Origin: Spirochaetia bacterium UBA6919
GTDB taxonomy: Bacteria; Spirochaetota; UBA6919
Reading direction: 5' to 3'
Assembly: GCA_002450905.1 (NCBI GenBank)
Contig: DKAT01000039.1
Coordinates: 1 to 7,001, forward strand
Length of the DNA: 7,001 nucleotides
This document shows, piece after piece, positions 1-6,549 of the stretch. How positions within the stretch are numbered: position 1 is the first letter of the stretch; each line of letters opens with the position of its first letter. The notes below the pieces were generated by a model, which worked only from the letters and a program-made list of their open reading frames with translations, was not told the origin of the DNA and ran no database searches. The position numbers and the translations under genes were made by a program.

Positions 1-228
1 ATTTGATTCAACATCCTGTTCATTGATTCCATAATTTCCGATAAGGGGATAGGTCATGGTGATGATTTGCTGAGAGTAAGATGGATCAGTTAAAATCTCC
101 TGATAACCACTCATACTTGTATTAAATACAAACTCACCGATACTTAATGCCTTTCCAGACAAATCTTCATAACCAAAGGAGGTGCCGTGAAAGATGGTTC
201 CATCCTCTAAAATTATTTTACCTTGCAT
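1..228 (-). CDS. carA: Carbamoyl-phosphate synthase small subunit, N-terminal part (runs off left edge)
   Basis: The first 76 codons are visible, read leftward from ATG 228-226; the rest lies outside the window. The translation begins MQGKIILEDGTIFHG and carries the CarA N-terminal signature FNTSMSGYQEILTDPSYS (about residues 36-53), then TYPLIGNYG (about 59-67). This closely matches the CarA N-terminal domain that contacts the large subunit; the glutamine amidotransferase domain with the Cys-His-Glu triad would come later and is not seen. The enzyme hydrolyses glutamine and passes ammonia to CarB, which makes carbamoyl phosphate for pyrimidine and arginine synthesis in the cytoplasm. The gene follows the GlgD-like gene with a 6-base gap, and a GAGGA ribosome-binding site overlaps the stop of that gene, so the two are probably co-transcribed and translationally coupled. 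Family assignment is near certain; whether the gene is intact cannot be judged. Confidence 0.95.
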   Translation of the reverse strand, partial: MQGKIILEDGTIFHGTSFGYEDLSGKALSIGEFVFNTSMSGYQEILTDPSYSQQIITMTYPLIGNYGINEQDVESN

Positions 229-231
229 ATA

Positions 232-237
232 TCCTCA
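232..237 (-). promoter_or_regulatory. carA ribosome-binding site overlapping the upstream stop codon
   Basis: On the minus strand the sequence reads TGA-GGA-TAT-ATG. GAGGA (236-232) is a Shine-Dalgarno core that shares bases with the TGA stop (237-235) of the GlgD-like gene and lies only 3-4 bases before the carA ATG. The spacing is short but fits translational coupling by a terminating ribosome, and it supports ATG 228 as the carA start. Confidence 0.6.
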
Positions 238-1401
238 AATTGTTTCCGAATCTTTAACAACTGAACTTTTCTTTAAAATATGTTTATTCGTTTCAGCTTT
301 AATATAACACCCGGATCCTATTTTTATTTTCTTTGGTAATGAACAATTTGGGCCTAAAAGGGTGATTCCATTAAAAATGGCATTGGGGTATATTGCATTT
401 CTTGTGTATATATCTTCTTTTCCAACTTCAGAATCTTCTTCAATTGTTGCTATACGGCTTTTTTTAATCAGCGATTCTAAAAACGTTTCGTCAATAACCA
501 CCCTGGTAACTTTACTATTTTCAGCGATTATAGTATTTGGCAAAACAATTGAATTAACAAGCTCAGCTTTCTTCTCTACAGTCACATTGGGGAATATAAT
601 AGAATTTTTCACTAACCCATTAATATTACAACTATCAGAAAGAATGGAATCAATCACGGATCCATGTTTTTTTATTTCACCTTCTTTCCCAGTCATATTG
701 GGTATAACATTACCTAAAGGAATATTTTGTATGAGTTTAAGCATTATTGGAAGATTTTTTAATATATCCATATTGCTACTATAATATTCTACAATATTGT
801 TAATTTTGTGAAAATAACCGATAGTCTGGAGTTCTTTATAATTATTTTCATTTTTAATCATTTCTAAAACAGTATTAAAAAGGGATGTGAAAGATTTTAT
901 TTCACGGAAATGATCCATAAGAAGTTTGATGAGCGGATCTTTTTTACTAAATAACATTTTAGTAGTATAATAGGGCTTGTTTTGATAGGAAATAGTAATC
1001 GATCCATGGGTAATATTATTTTGAATCAGGTCAGAAACTTCTTGGCGAACATCCGTAATCAGAGGATTATCTCCATTGATAATAAGAAAATAATCTGCGT
1101 CGTTTTGCCGGAGTAAGTCAATAAGAAGGGTAAATGGCATGGGTTCATCAACTTTTAAAATCTCAATGGGTGGAAAATCAATTTGAACTTGCTCCTCTTC
1201 TGAAAAACTTTCTAGAGATTTTGTAAATTGTGGCTCCAGAAATATAATTTTTGAAGCATCAATCCCAAGGGCTATACTCAATGTGAAATCAACAATTCTA
1301 AAACGTCCTGCAAAATGGAGCTCATAACGGGAGGAATGATCACACAACGATAGGAGATTTGATTGGTCTGAGGGATAGGATATTACTACAACTTTTTTCA
1401 T
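235..1401 (-). CDS. GlgC/GlgD-like (ADP-glucose pyrophosphorylase family) protein with degenerate catalytic motifs
   Basis: This 388-residue protein matches the GlgC/GlgD family at several points. HFAGRFRIVDFTLS (residues 29-42) corresponds to the family's 'FGGkyRiIDFvLSN' segment. INGDNPLI (108-115) sits at the metal-binding 'GDH' position. EYYSSNMDIL (205-214) matches 'YyeaNMdLL', and from about residue 245 there are hexapeptide-like repeats of the left-handed beta-helix (SVIDSILSDSCNI, VKNSIIFPNVTV, VNSIVLPNTII). The N-terminal pyrophosphorylase loop GGGxGxRLxPLT is absent and replaced by ISYPSDQSNLLSL, as in GlgD-type non-catalytic subunits. The 'FxEKP' sugar-phosphate lysine motif is not evident, and the middle of the catalytic domain is short. 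It may be a regulatory subunit of a glycogen-synthesis enzyme or a repurposed sensor; this is inference. It lies directly upstream of carA. ATG 1401 is preceded in frame by a stop 12 bases upstream, and no good ribosome-binding site sits at normal distance. Confidence 0.75.
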   Translation of the reverse strand: MKKVVVISYPSDQSNLLSLCDHSSRYELHFAGRFRIVDFTLSIALGIDASKIIFLEPQFTKSLESFSEEEQVQIDFPPIEILKVDEPMPFTLLIDLLRQNDADYFLIINGDNPLITDVRQEVSDLIQNNITHGSITISYQNKPYYTTKMLFSKKDPLIKLLMDHFREIKSFTSLFNTVLEMIKNENNYKELQTIGYFHKINNIVEYYSSNMDILKNLPIMLKLIQNIPLGNVIPNMTGKEGEIKKHGSVIDSILSDSCNINGLVKNSIIFPNVTVEKKAELVNSIVLPNTIIAENSKVTRVVIDETFLESLIKKSRIATIEEDSEVGKEDIYTRNAIYPNAIFNGITLLGPNCSLPKKIKIGSGCYIKAETNKHILKKSSVVKDSETI

Positions 1402-1590
1402 ACGAATTGATTAAATAATTTTATCTCCTGATTTATATTACTGTGCCTTTAACATGGACTTGTTTAAAATCTAAAATAACAATAATACAGGTGTTTTGGT
1501 ATCAATTTTTTTACAATCTTCCATTAATGGATAAAAATAACAATTTTATTCTGAAAATACAAAGTCATTTCGTATTTTATAAAGGTATCT

Positions 1591-1618
1591 TTGACTTTTT
1601 TAAAAACCACATTATATT
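1591..1618 (+). promoter_or_regulatory. Putative sigma70-type promoter of larC
   Basis: TTGACT (1591-1596) and TATATT (1613-1618) are separated by 16 bases; each matches the consensus at 5 of 6 positions. Transcription would start near 1625, giving a leader of roughly 37 bases before the larC ATG at 1662. It lies in the 260-base divergent gap between the GlgD-like gene and larC. The tRNA-Thr promoter in this window has the same -10 and the same 16-base spacer, which supports the call. No equally convincing leftward promoter was found in the gap. Confidence 0.6.
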
Positions 1619-1661
1619 TGAGTAAATAATCAAAAATATCGGGATAAAATTATTTTAAGAT

Positions 1662-2839
1662 ATGAATAATCAATGTGATGTAATATATTTTGACGCATTT
1701 TCTGGTGCCAGTGGGGATATGATTCTTTCAAGTCTTATTCACCTGGGTGTCTCCTTTGATTATCTAATAGAAGAGCTTAAAAAACTTCCATTGGATGGCT
1801 ATTCTATTCGTCACGAATTAAAAAAAGTCAGTGGAATAGAGGGTATTAAGTTAAGTATTGAATATCCCAAGGAAAACAAACACCGGCATCTTTCACATAT
1901 TCAAAAAATTATTAATGACAGTACTCTTGATGATGTAATTAAATTGAGGGCTATAGAGACTTTTGAGTATATTGCAATAGCTGAAGCTAAGGTACATGGA
2001 ACAAGCAAAGAAAAGATTCATTTTCACGAGGTAGGAGCTATGGATTCTATAATAGATATTGTAGGATGTTCTATAGCACTTCATTCTCTTGGCATTACAA
2101 ATATCATGTCCTCTCCATTACCACTTGGAAGAGGTTTTATAAAATGTGATCATGGTGTTATGCCTCTACCTGCCCCTGCCACTCTTGAAATATTAAAGGA
2201 TTATCCTAGTTATGGCGTGGATAGAGAAGGAGAATTTGTTACCCCGACAGGTGCTGCTGTATTGAAAACTTGGGTAAGAGATGTACAAAGCTATCCAGAT
2301 ATATCTATTCATTCTATAGGATATGGTGTGGGTAGTATTGAACGTGAAATCCCCAATTTATTACGGGTAATTATGGGTAAATCTCTTAAATTGGATACTC
2401 TAAAAAAAAACTCCTTTTAATCGAGTGTAATATCGATGATCTCAACCCCGAATGGATATCAGATATATCAGAAAAGTTATTTGGGATTGGTGCCCTGGAT
2501 GTATATACTTCTCCAATCCTCATGAAAAAAGGGCGTCACGGAATTAAATTATCTGTTTTATCTGAACACCATTTGGATATATCGATCAGTGAATCCCTTT
2601 TTAGGGAAACCTCCACCCTAGGTATTCGCAAAATGACTGTAGATCGAGAAGAACTAAAGAGGAAAATTATTAATTTCACAAGCTCTTTGGGTACAATTAA
2701 GATTAAGGAATCCTATTTGAATGGGGAAAAAATAACTATAAAACCTGAATATGATGATCTGAAAATATTATCCAGAAATTTAAATATACCAATTAAAGTT
2801 CTATCCCAGCAAATTATCAATGAATATTTATCTCATTAA
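1662..2839 (+). CDS. larC: Nickel-pincer cofactor cyclometallase LarC, split in two frames joined by a probable -1 frameshift
   Basis: LarC inserts nickel into the pyridinium bis-thiocarboxylate mononucleotide in a CTP-dependent step, the last step in making the cofactor of lactate racemase (LarA) and its relatives. The first frame (1662-2420, 252 codons) has family motifs YFDAFSGASGDM (9-20), HRHLSHI (74-80), AEAKVHG (107-113), IHFHEVGAMDSIIDIVG (119-135), SPLPLGRGF (151-159), HGVMPLPAPATLE (164-176), EFVTPTGAA (191-199) and IPNLLRVIMG (230-239). It then stops at TAA 2418-2420. The -1 frame continues with ECNIDDLNPEW, EKLFGIGALDVYTSPI, MKKGRHG, FRETSTLGIR and KPEYDD, which is the C-terminal domain, to TAA 2837-2839. 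A -1 shift at the A9 tract (2402-2410) yields about 392 residues, normal for LarC. The family precedent is Lactobacillus plantarum larC1/larC2, expressed by frameshifting. No larB or larE is nearby; hyuA follows after about 30 bases. The ribosome-binding site before ATG 1662 is weak. Confidence 0.92.
2405..2411 (+). promoter_or_regulatory. Slippery heptamer A-AAA-AAC in larC (candidate -1 programmed frameshift site)
   Basis: In the larC1 frame the codons read CTA-AAA-AAA-AAC-TCC-TTT-TAA, so A-AAA-AAC is in exact register with the X-XXY-YYZ rule for tandem -1 slippage. After slipping, reading resumes at CTC 2411 and enters the LarC C-terminal domain (LLLIECNIDD). The -1 frame has a TAA at 2387-2389 and the zero frame stops at 2418-2420, so the shift must occur within about 28 bases, and the A9 tract is the only slippery sequence there. 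A downstream 5-bp stem (ATCGA 2420-2424 with TCGAT 2433-2437) could be a weak stimulator. No strong upstream Shine-Dalgarno-like stimulator is seen. Transcriptional slippage on A9 or a one-base sequence error would give the same picture. Confidence 0.7.
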
Positions 2840-2860
2840 TCATGAATATCTTGTGCTGTA

Positions 2861-2866
2861 AAGGTG
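2861..2866 (+). promoter_or_regulatory. Ribosome-binding site that favours the hyuA start at ATG 2870
   Basis: AAGGTG (2861-2866) resembles the Shine-Dalgarno sequence AAGGAG. The upstream candidate start GTG 2864-2866 lies inside this motif, so it cannot use it. ATG 2870-2872 lies 5 bases after AAGG, a workable spacing. This argues for the ATG, which shortens the protein by two residues. Confidence 0.55.
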
Positions 2867-2869
2867 ACT

Positions 2870-4849
2870 ATGACTATCCTTGGAATTGATACCGGAGGAA
2901 CATTTACTGATTTTCTTATGTATGATGGGAAAAAAATTGTTTCCTATAAATTATTATCTACTCCAGAAGAACCATCCAAAGCTATTATTGATGGAATTCA
3001 TTATTTGTGCAAAGATATTAAAGAAGTATCTATAATTCATGGCATGACTATAGGGACAAACGCTCTTTTAGAAGGTAAAATTTCTCGGACAGCTCTGATA
3101 ACTACTAAAGGTTTTGAGGATATTATTTCGATTGGAAGAGGAAATCGTCTTGATTTATATGATATCTTTATTGATTCAAAAAATGACTTGACTGACTCCA
3201 ATCTCCGGTTTTCTGTCCAAGAAAGAATTGATATAAATGGAAATATACTAACCCCTATCAATAAAGAGGAATTGAATAATATAATAAAGCTGATTCAAAG
3301 TGACAAATCAATTGAAGCTATTGCCGTTTGTTTATTATTTTCCTATAAAAATCCCATTCATGAAAGCATTATTAAGTCTCATCTAAGTTCAATTAATTTA
3401 CCAGTCTCAATATCTTCAGATATCCTTCCAGAATATCGCGAATATGAAAGATCTTCAGCTACCCTATTAAACGCATCGCTTATTCCAATCATGAATGAAT
3501 ATTTATCAAAAATAAAAAAAAACATAACTAACACTAAAATAAGAATTATGCAATCCAATGGTGGTTCAATGGCCGTTCAGAAGGTTATTGAAGAGCCTAT
3601 CCACACAATATTATCAGGTCCTGCAGGAGGAGTACAGGGTGCTTTCCAGATTGCAAAGCAGATTGGAATTGATAAAATAATAACAGTTGATATGGGTGGC
3701 ACTTCTACAGATATATCCCTTTGTAATGGTCGTATAAACATTAGTACAAATAATGAAATTAATAATATACCAATAAAAATCCCAATGATAAATATATACA
3801 CCATAGGTGCTGGTGGAGGATCTATTGCATTCATCGATGATGGTGGCGCTTTAAATGTTGGTCCTTTAAGTGCAGGTGCTAATCCAGGTCCAATTTGTTA
3901 TGGAAAGGGGGATCAGGTTACTATTACAGATGCACATCTTTTCCTGGGACGTATAGTACCTAAATATTTCCTGGGTGAATCCATGCCATTACGACATGAT
4001 CTTATTCAAAATTACTTTAATGACATGTCTAAAAAATTAAATATCACACCATTGGAATTGGCAGAAGGAATTATTAAAATTGTTAATCATAAGATGGAAC
4101 AGGCAATTCGACTAATTTCTATTGAAAAAGGCTTTGATACAAAGAACTTCACTCTCCTATCTTTTGGAGGAGCAGGAGGATTACATGCATGTGAACTTAT
4201 GAAGTCTTTATCTATAAATAAACTTATTATACCATCTAATCCAGGACTCTTATCAGCTCTTGGTATGATCTTATCTGATATTTCAAAAGATTATTCAAAA
4301 AGCATATTGAAAGAATTAGGTCAGTTAACAAAAGATGAATTAGATAATTATTATGACTCACTTATTATTAAAATAAATCATGATTTTAGAGAAGAAGGGT
4401 TTGACGAAAAAAACATTCAATTCGAGAAGTATCTGGATCTCCGTTACATAGGACAATCTTATGAACTGACAATCCCCTTAACAGATGACTACCTAAATGA
4501 TTTTCATTCTTATCACAAACAATTATACAGCTATTCCAATCCCAAATTACCTACTGAACTGGTTAATATACGTGTGAAAGCAATAATTAATACGATCAAG
4601 CCTCCTATTCACCCAGTCAAAGAGGATAATTTAAAGAAAACCAATCCCATTATAAAATATGGTCAAATGTATTTTAATAATCAATGGTATGAAATTCCTA
4701 TCTACAAAAGAGAATTATTAACTCCTTCTGCTGAGATCACAGGTCCAGCAATAATTGTAGAGTATTCAGCAACCACATTTCTCCCTCCAAACTTTAATCT
4801 CAAAGTAGACCATTTCTTAAATCTCCATATCCTATCAAAAAATCATTAA
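2870..4849 (+). CDS. Hydantoinase/oxoprolinase family subunit A (HyuA-like)
   Basis: A 659-residue protein from ATG 2870 (661 if GTG 2864 is used), close to the usual ~690 for HyuA. In the longer numbering, ILGIDTGGTFTDFLMYDG (5-22) is the N-terminal ASKHA phosphate loop. IIHGMTIGTNALLEGK (57-72) and TTKGFEDIISIGRGNR (80-95) follow, then LPEYREYERSSATLLNA (188-204). The second nucleotide-binding domain has LSGPAGGVQGA (250-260), VDMGGTSTDISL (275-286), IGAGGGSIA (314-322), GPLSAGANPGPICYG (333-347) and FGGAGGLHA (434-442). YIGQSYELTIP (528-538) and the closing GPAIIVEYSATTFLPP (627-642) complete the family pattern. Relatives are ATP-dependent N-methylhydantoinase, 5-oxoprolinase and acetone/acetophenone carboxylase subunits; the substrate cannot be read from sequence. 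The gap from larC is about 30 bases with no terminator, so one operon is likely. The usual HyuB partner does not follow; the next gene is an unrelated lipoprotein. Confidence 0.9.
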   Translation: MTILGIDTGGTFTDFLMYDGKKIVSYKLLSTPEEPSKAIIDGIHYLCKDIKEVSIIHGMTIGTNALLEGKISRTALITTKGFEDIISIGRGNRLDLYDIFIDSKNDLTDSNLRFSVQERIDINGNILTPINKEELNNIIKLIQSDKSIEAIAVCLLFSYKNPIHESIIKSHLSSINLPVSISSDILPEYREYERSSATLLNASLIPIMNEYLSKIKKNITNTKIRIMQSNGGSMAVQKVIEEPIHTILSGPAGGVQGAFQIAKQIGIDKIITVDMGGTSTDISLCNGRINISTNNEINNIPIKIPMINIYTIGAGGGSIAFIDDGGALNVGPLSAGANPGPICYGKGDQVTITDAHLFLGRIVPKYFLGESMPLRHDLIQNYFNDMSKKLNITPLELAEGIIKIVNHKMEQAIRLISIEKGFDTKNFTLLSFGGAGGLHACELMKSLSINKLIIPSNPGLLSALGMILSDISKDYSKSILKELGQLTKDELDNYYDSLIIKINHDFREEGFDEKNIQFEKYLDLRYIGQSYELTIPLTDDYLNDFHSYHKQLYSYSNPKLPTELVNIRVKAIINTIKPPIHPVKEDNLKKTNPIIKYGQMYFNNQWYEIPIYKRELLTPSAEITGPAIIVEYSATTFLPPNFNLKVDHFLNLHILSKNH

Positions 4850-4910
4850 AAAACAATTTTATTTTATTAATAATTAATAGAAAATATTATTATATTCAAT
4901 TAAATTTTAG

Positions 4911-4916
4911 TATAAT
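4911..4916 (+). promoter_or_regulatory. Possible -10 element upstream of the lipoprotein gene
   Basis: A perfect TATAAT lies 67 bases before the ATG at 4984, in the 134-base gap after hyuA. No good -35 hexamer occurs 16-18 bases upstream (the sequence there is TATTAT-like), and the gap is so AT-rich that such hexamers arise by chance; TATAAA at 4924-4929 is an alternative. The gap also has a purely A/T imperfect palindrome around 4861-4885, but no GC-rich hairpin with a T-tract that would clearly terminate hyuA. Confidence 0.3.
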
Positions 4917-4983
4917 TAATCGGTATAAAAACTCCTTTTCTTCAAATCATAAGAAAATAAATTATCTATTATAAAAGGTTATT

Positions 4984-6357
4984 ATGGGATCTATAAATAT
5001 ATTTAAAATTATCACTATAACTCTTGTTATCATTATGAGTTGTAATAACAATGGAAAATCAGACCAGCCAAAACAAGTCCAGCCTCCGGTTAATAAAAAA
5101 AAAGTAGAAATTGATACTTATAATTATAATTATATAAAAAAATTAAGAGGAGCAAGAAAAAAAGACGATGATGTATTCAAGCGATGGATGGACATTCAGA
5201 AGATATTGACCGATATTTCTATGGCTACACATAAAGATTATTTAGATAATGATTATGTAAAGAATTTCAAAAAAACAATACCCACTAATATACAAAATCA
5301 ATTAGGATTTTTGGGTATGTCTTTTAATGAGATTGATTCAAATAAATCTAAATTTCTTAATAAGATGAAGTCTGTTTTTGAACAAATGGATGAAGATTTC
5401 CCGGAATTTATAAAAGAATTGGTGAATAGCAATTTTACTGGATCAAAACAATATAAAATTGATAAGAGCTTAACAAATTCTAAAGCAAGAGAGAAATACA
5501 ACTTATTTATGGAAGCTCTTTTCTATCATGATAAGTTTATGACACAAAGACGTTCTCTCTTTGCCTTTGCTAATCGTCTTTTTGAATTTGCTTTCAATCC
5601 TAAAACATACTCTCAATTTAAAAAAATTGTAAAGAATAAAAAGAATCTACCTCTAGTACACCTCTTTCATGAAGGGATATGGTATTATCTTGCCAGGACA
5701 GGATGGAAATACTGGCACCAAAGTACCTTGGATAATTTAGCAAGACTCTCACGTCAAGGAAAAAAAGTCGTATATATAGCGGGTGGATCAGATATTTATC
5801 AATTAATTTGTAACGGAGTATATAATATACGAATTATAGATCCAATATTCCCATCTCAAACCAAATATTATAGTGAGGGCTGGGATTTTTTAATAAAAAG
5901 TGATAAAAAAAATGGTGGTCTGGGAGATCGAATTTATTTTAAGAACGGAAAGAAAAAAATTAAATTAGTCCGAGTTTATTTTAAAAAAGGTAAGGTATTT
6001 TCTACGGACACATTGTCTAATGGAAAGAAAATGAAAATACCATCCAGCAAAACAGTATGGGAAATCAGGGATATGAGTGATAACAAACTCGGTGAATATA
6101 TCCTGGAAAGACGATTTGTAAAACAAAGTGATTTTAAAGTCTCAGAGGAAAAGGTATTCCTCATTTCCTTTAATGAATTAAATTTTATTACTACAATTCA
6201 TAGGAATAATTGGGGAATTAAACCAAAATTATTTGATCCATCATTTCAATTTTATGTTAAACAGTTAAGAAATCCAGTGACTTATAAAATGATGCAAAAC
6301 ATTCAAAATATTCAAAAGGCTTACTGGGGTTTTATTTTTGGGTCATCAATAGACTAA
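4984..6357 (+). CDS. Putative lipoprotein of unknown function with a Rossmann-like segment
   Basis: This 457-residue protein is not assigned to a named family. Residues 1-20 form a lipoprotein signal peptide: a short N-region with one lysine, a hydrophobic core (IITITLVIIMS) and a lipobox I-M-S-C with Cys20 as the predicted lipidation site, followed by a polar, lysine-rich tether (about 21-60). An alpha-helical, highly charged region follows (about 60-220). Residues 260-300 read KKVVYIAGGSDIYQLICNG, then IRIIDPIFPSQTKYYSEGW; this strand-GxGxD-helix-strand-ID pattern resembles motifs I and II of a SAM-methyltransferase Rossmann fold, though the match is partial. The C-terminal part is rich in beta-type and basic segments (KNGKKKIKLVRVYFKKGKVF). 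AAAAGG (4973-4978) is a good ribosome-binding site 5 bases before ATG. It probably sits in a membrane facing the periplasm or the cell surface. Function is unknown; the methyltransferase link is only suggestive. Confidence 0.8.
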   Translation: MGSINIFKIITITLVIIMSCNNNGKSDQPKQVQPPVNKKKVEIDTYNYNYIKKLRGARKKDDDVFKRWMDIQKILTDISMATHKDYLDNDYVKNFKKTIPTNIQNQLGFLGMSFNEIDSNKSKFLNKMKSVFEQMDEDFPEFIKELVNSNFTGSKQYKIDKSLTNSKAREKYNLFMEALFYHDKFMTQRRSLFAFANRLFEFAFNPKTYSQFKKIVKNKKNLPLVHLFHEGIWYYLARTGWKYWHQSTLDNLARLSRQGKKVVYIAGGSDIYQLICNGVYNIRIIDPIFPSQTKYYSEGWDFLIKSDKKNGGLGDRIYFKNGKKKIKLVRVYFKKGKVFSTDTLSNGKKMKIPSSKTVWEIRDMSDNKLGEYILERRFVKQSDFKVSEEKVFLISFNELNFITTIHRNNWGIKPKLFDPSFQFYVKQLRNPVTYKMMQNIQNIQKAYWGFIFGSSID

Positions 6358-6367
6358 AAGAAATGAT

Positions 6368-6515
6368 AGTCATAAACTTCTAATCTGATGATTTTTTAAT
6401 TTTAATTGGTGTATTTGTTATAAAAAAAATTATATTATACTGGAAATCTTCTGTTTCTGAAATTACCGACGGTTGGTTCGAATCTGATCACAAACCGAAT
6501 TAGAAGTTTTTGATT
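6368..6515. repeat. Inverted repeat with 17-base arms around a 114-base core
   Basis: The left arm 6368-6384 and right arm 6499-6515 pair over 17 positions: 15 Watson-Crick pairs, one G-T pair and one T-T mismatch. The inner 11 bases (AAACTTCTAAT with ATTAGAAGTTT) are perfect. Inside, CGGTT (6470-6474) can pair with AACCG (6493-6497), and AATCTGAT occurs twice directly (6382-6389 and 6481-6488). It could be a structured RNA, a long-range terminator of the lipoprotein transcript, or a tiny MITE-like remnant. No clear target-site duplication is visible at its edges. Confidence 0.5.
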
Positions 6516-6520
6516 TCAAT

Positions 6521-6549
6521 TTGTTAAAAATTATTAGTATTTTTAGCAA
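6521..6549. repeat. AT-rich hairpin, 11-bp stem with 7-base loop
   Basis: TTGTTAAAAAT (6521-6531) pairs with ATTTTTAGCAA (6539-6549) over 11 positions, including one T-G pair, leaving the loop TATTAGT. It starts 5 bases after the right arm of the larger inverted repeat. The 3' arm has five T's, and CCCCTTTT follows. It might act as a weak terminator or an RNA 3' end, but the stem is nearly all A/T and stability would be modest. Confidence 0.4.

Noticed and set aside
362..784. Rightward 140-codon open frame opposite the GlgD-like gene
   Set aside because: It is antisense to a gene with recognisable family motifs; its hydrophobic character reflects the complement of that coding sequence.
1443..1625. 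Rightward 60-codon open frame in the divergent gap
   Set aside because: It starts at GTG without a ribosome-binding site, its composition is that of translated AT-rich DNA (Phe/Ile/Asn-rich), and its 3' end overlaps the larC promoter.
2522..2839. Separate larC2 gene starting at ATG 2522
   Set aside because: This start would remove about 37 conserved residues including CNIDDLNPEW, which are readable in the same frame back to the slippery site, and there is no ribosome-binding site before the ATG. The segment is better read as the second half of a frameshifted LarC.
3577..3834. Leftward open frame (and a similar one at 3037-3261) inside hyuA
   Set aside because: Both are antisense shadows of strongly conserved HyuA motifs and have no support of their own.
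4861..4885. A/T-only palindrome after hyuA as a terminator
   Set aside because: It contains almost no G or C, the best stem leaves a very small loop, and no T-tract follows; such palindromes are expected by chance in this AT-rich gap.
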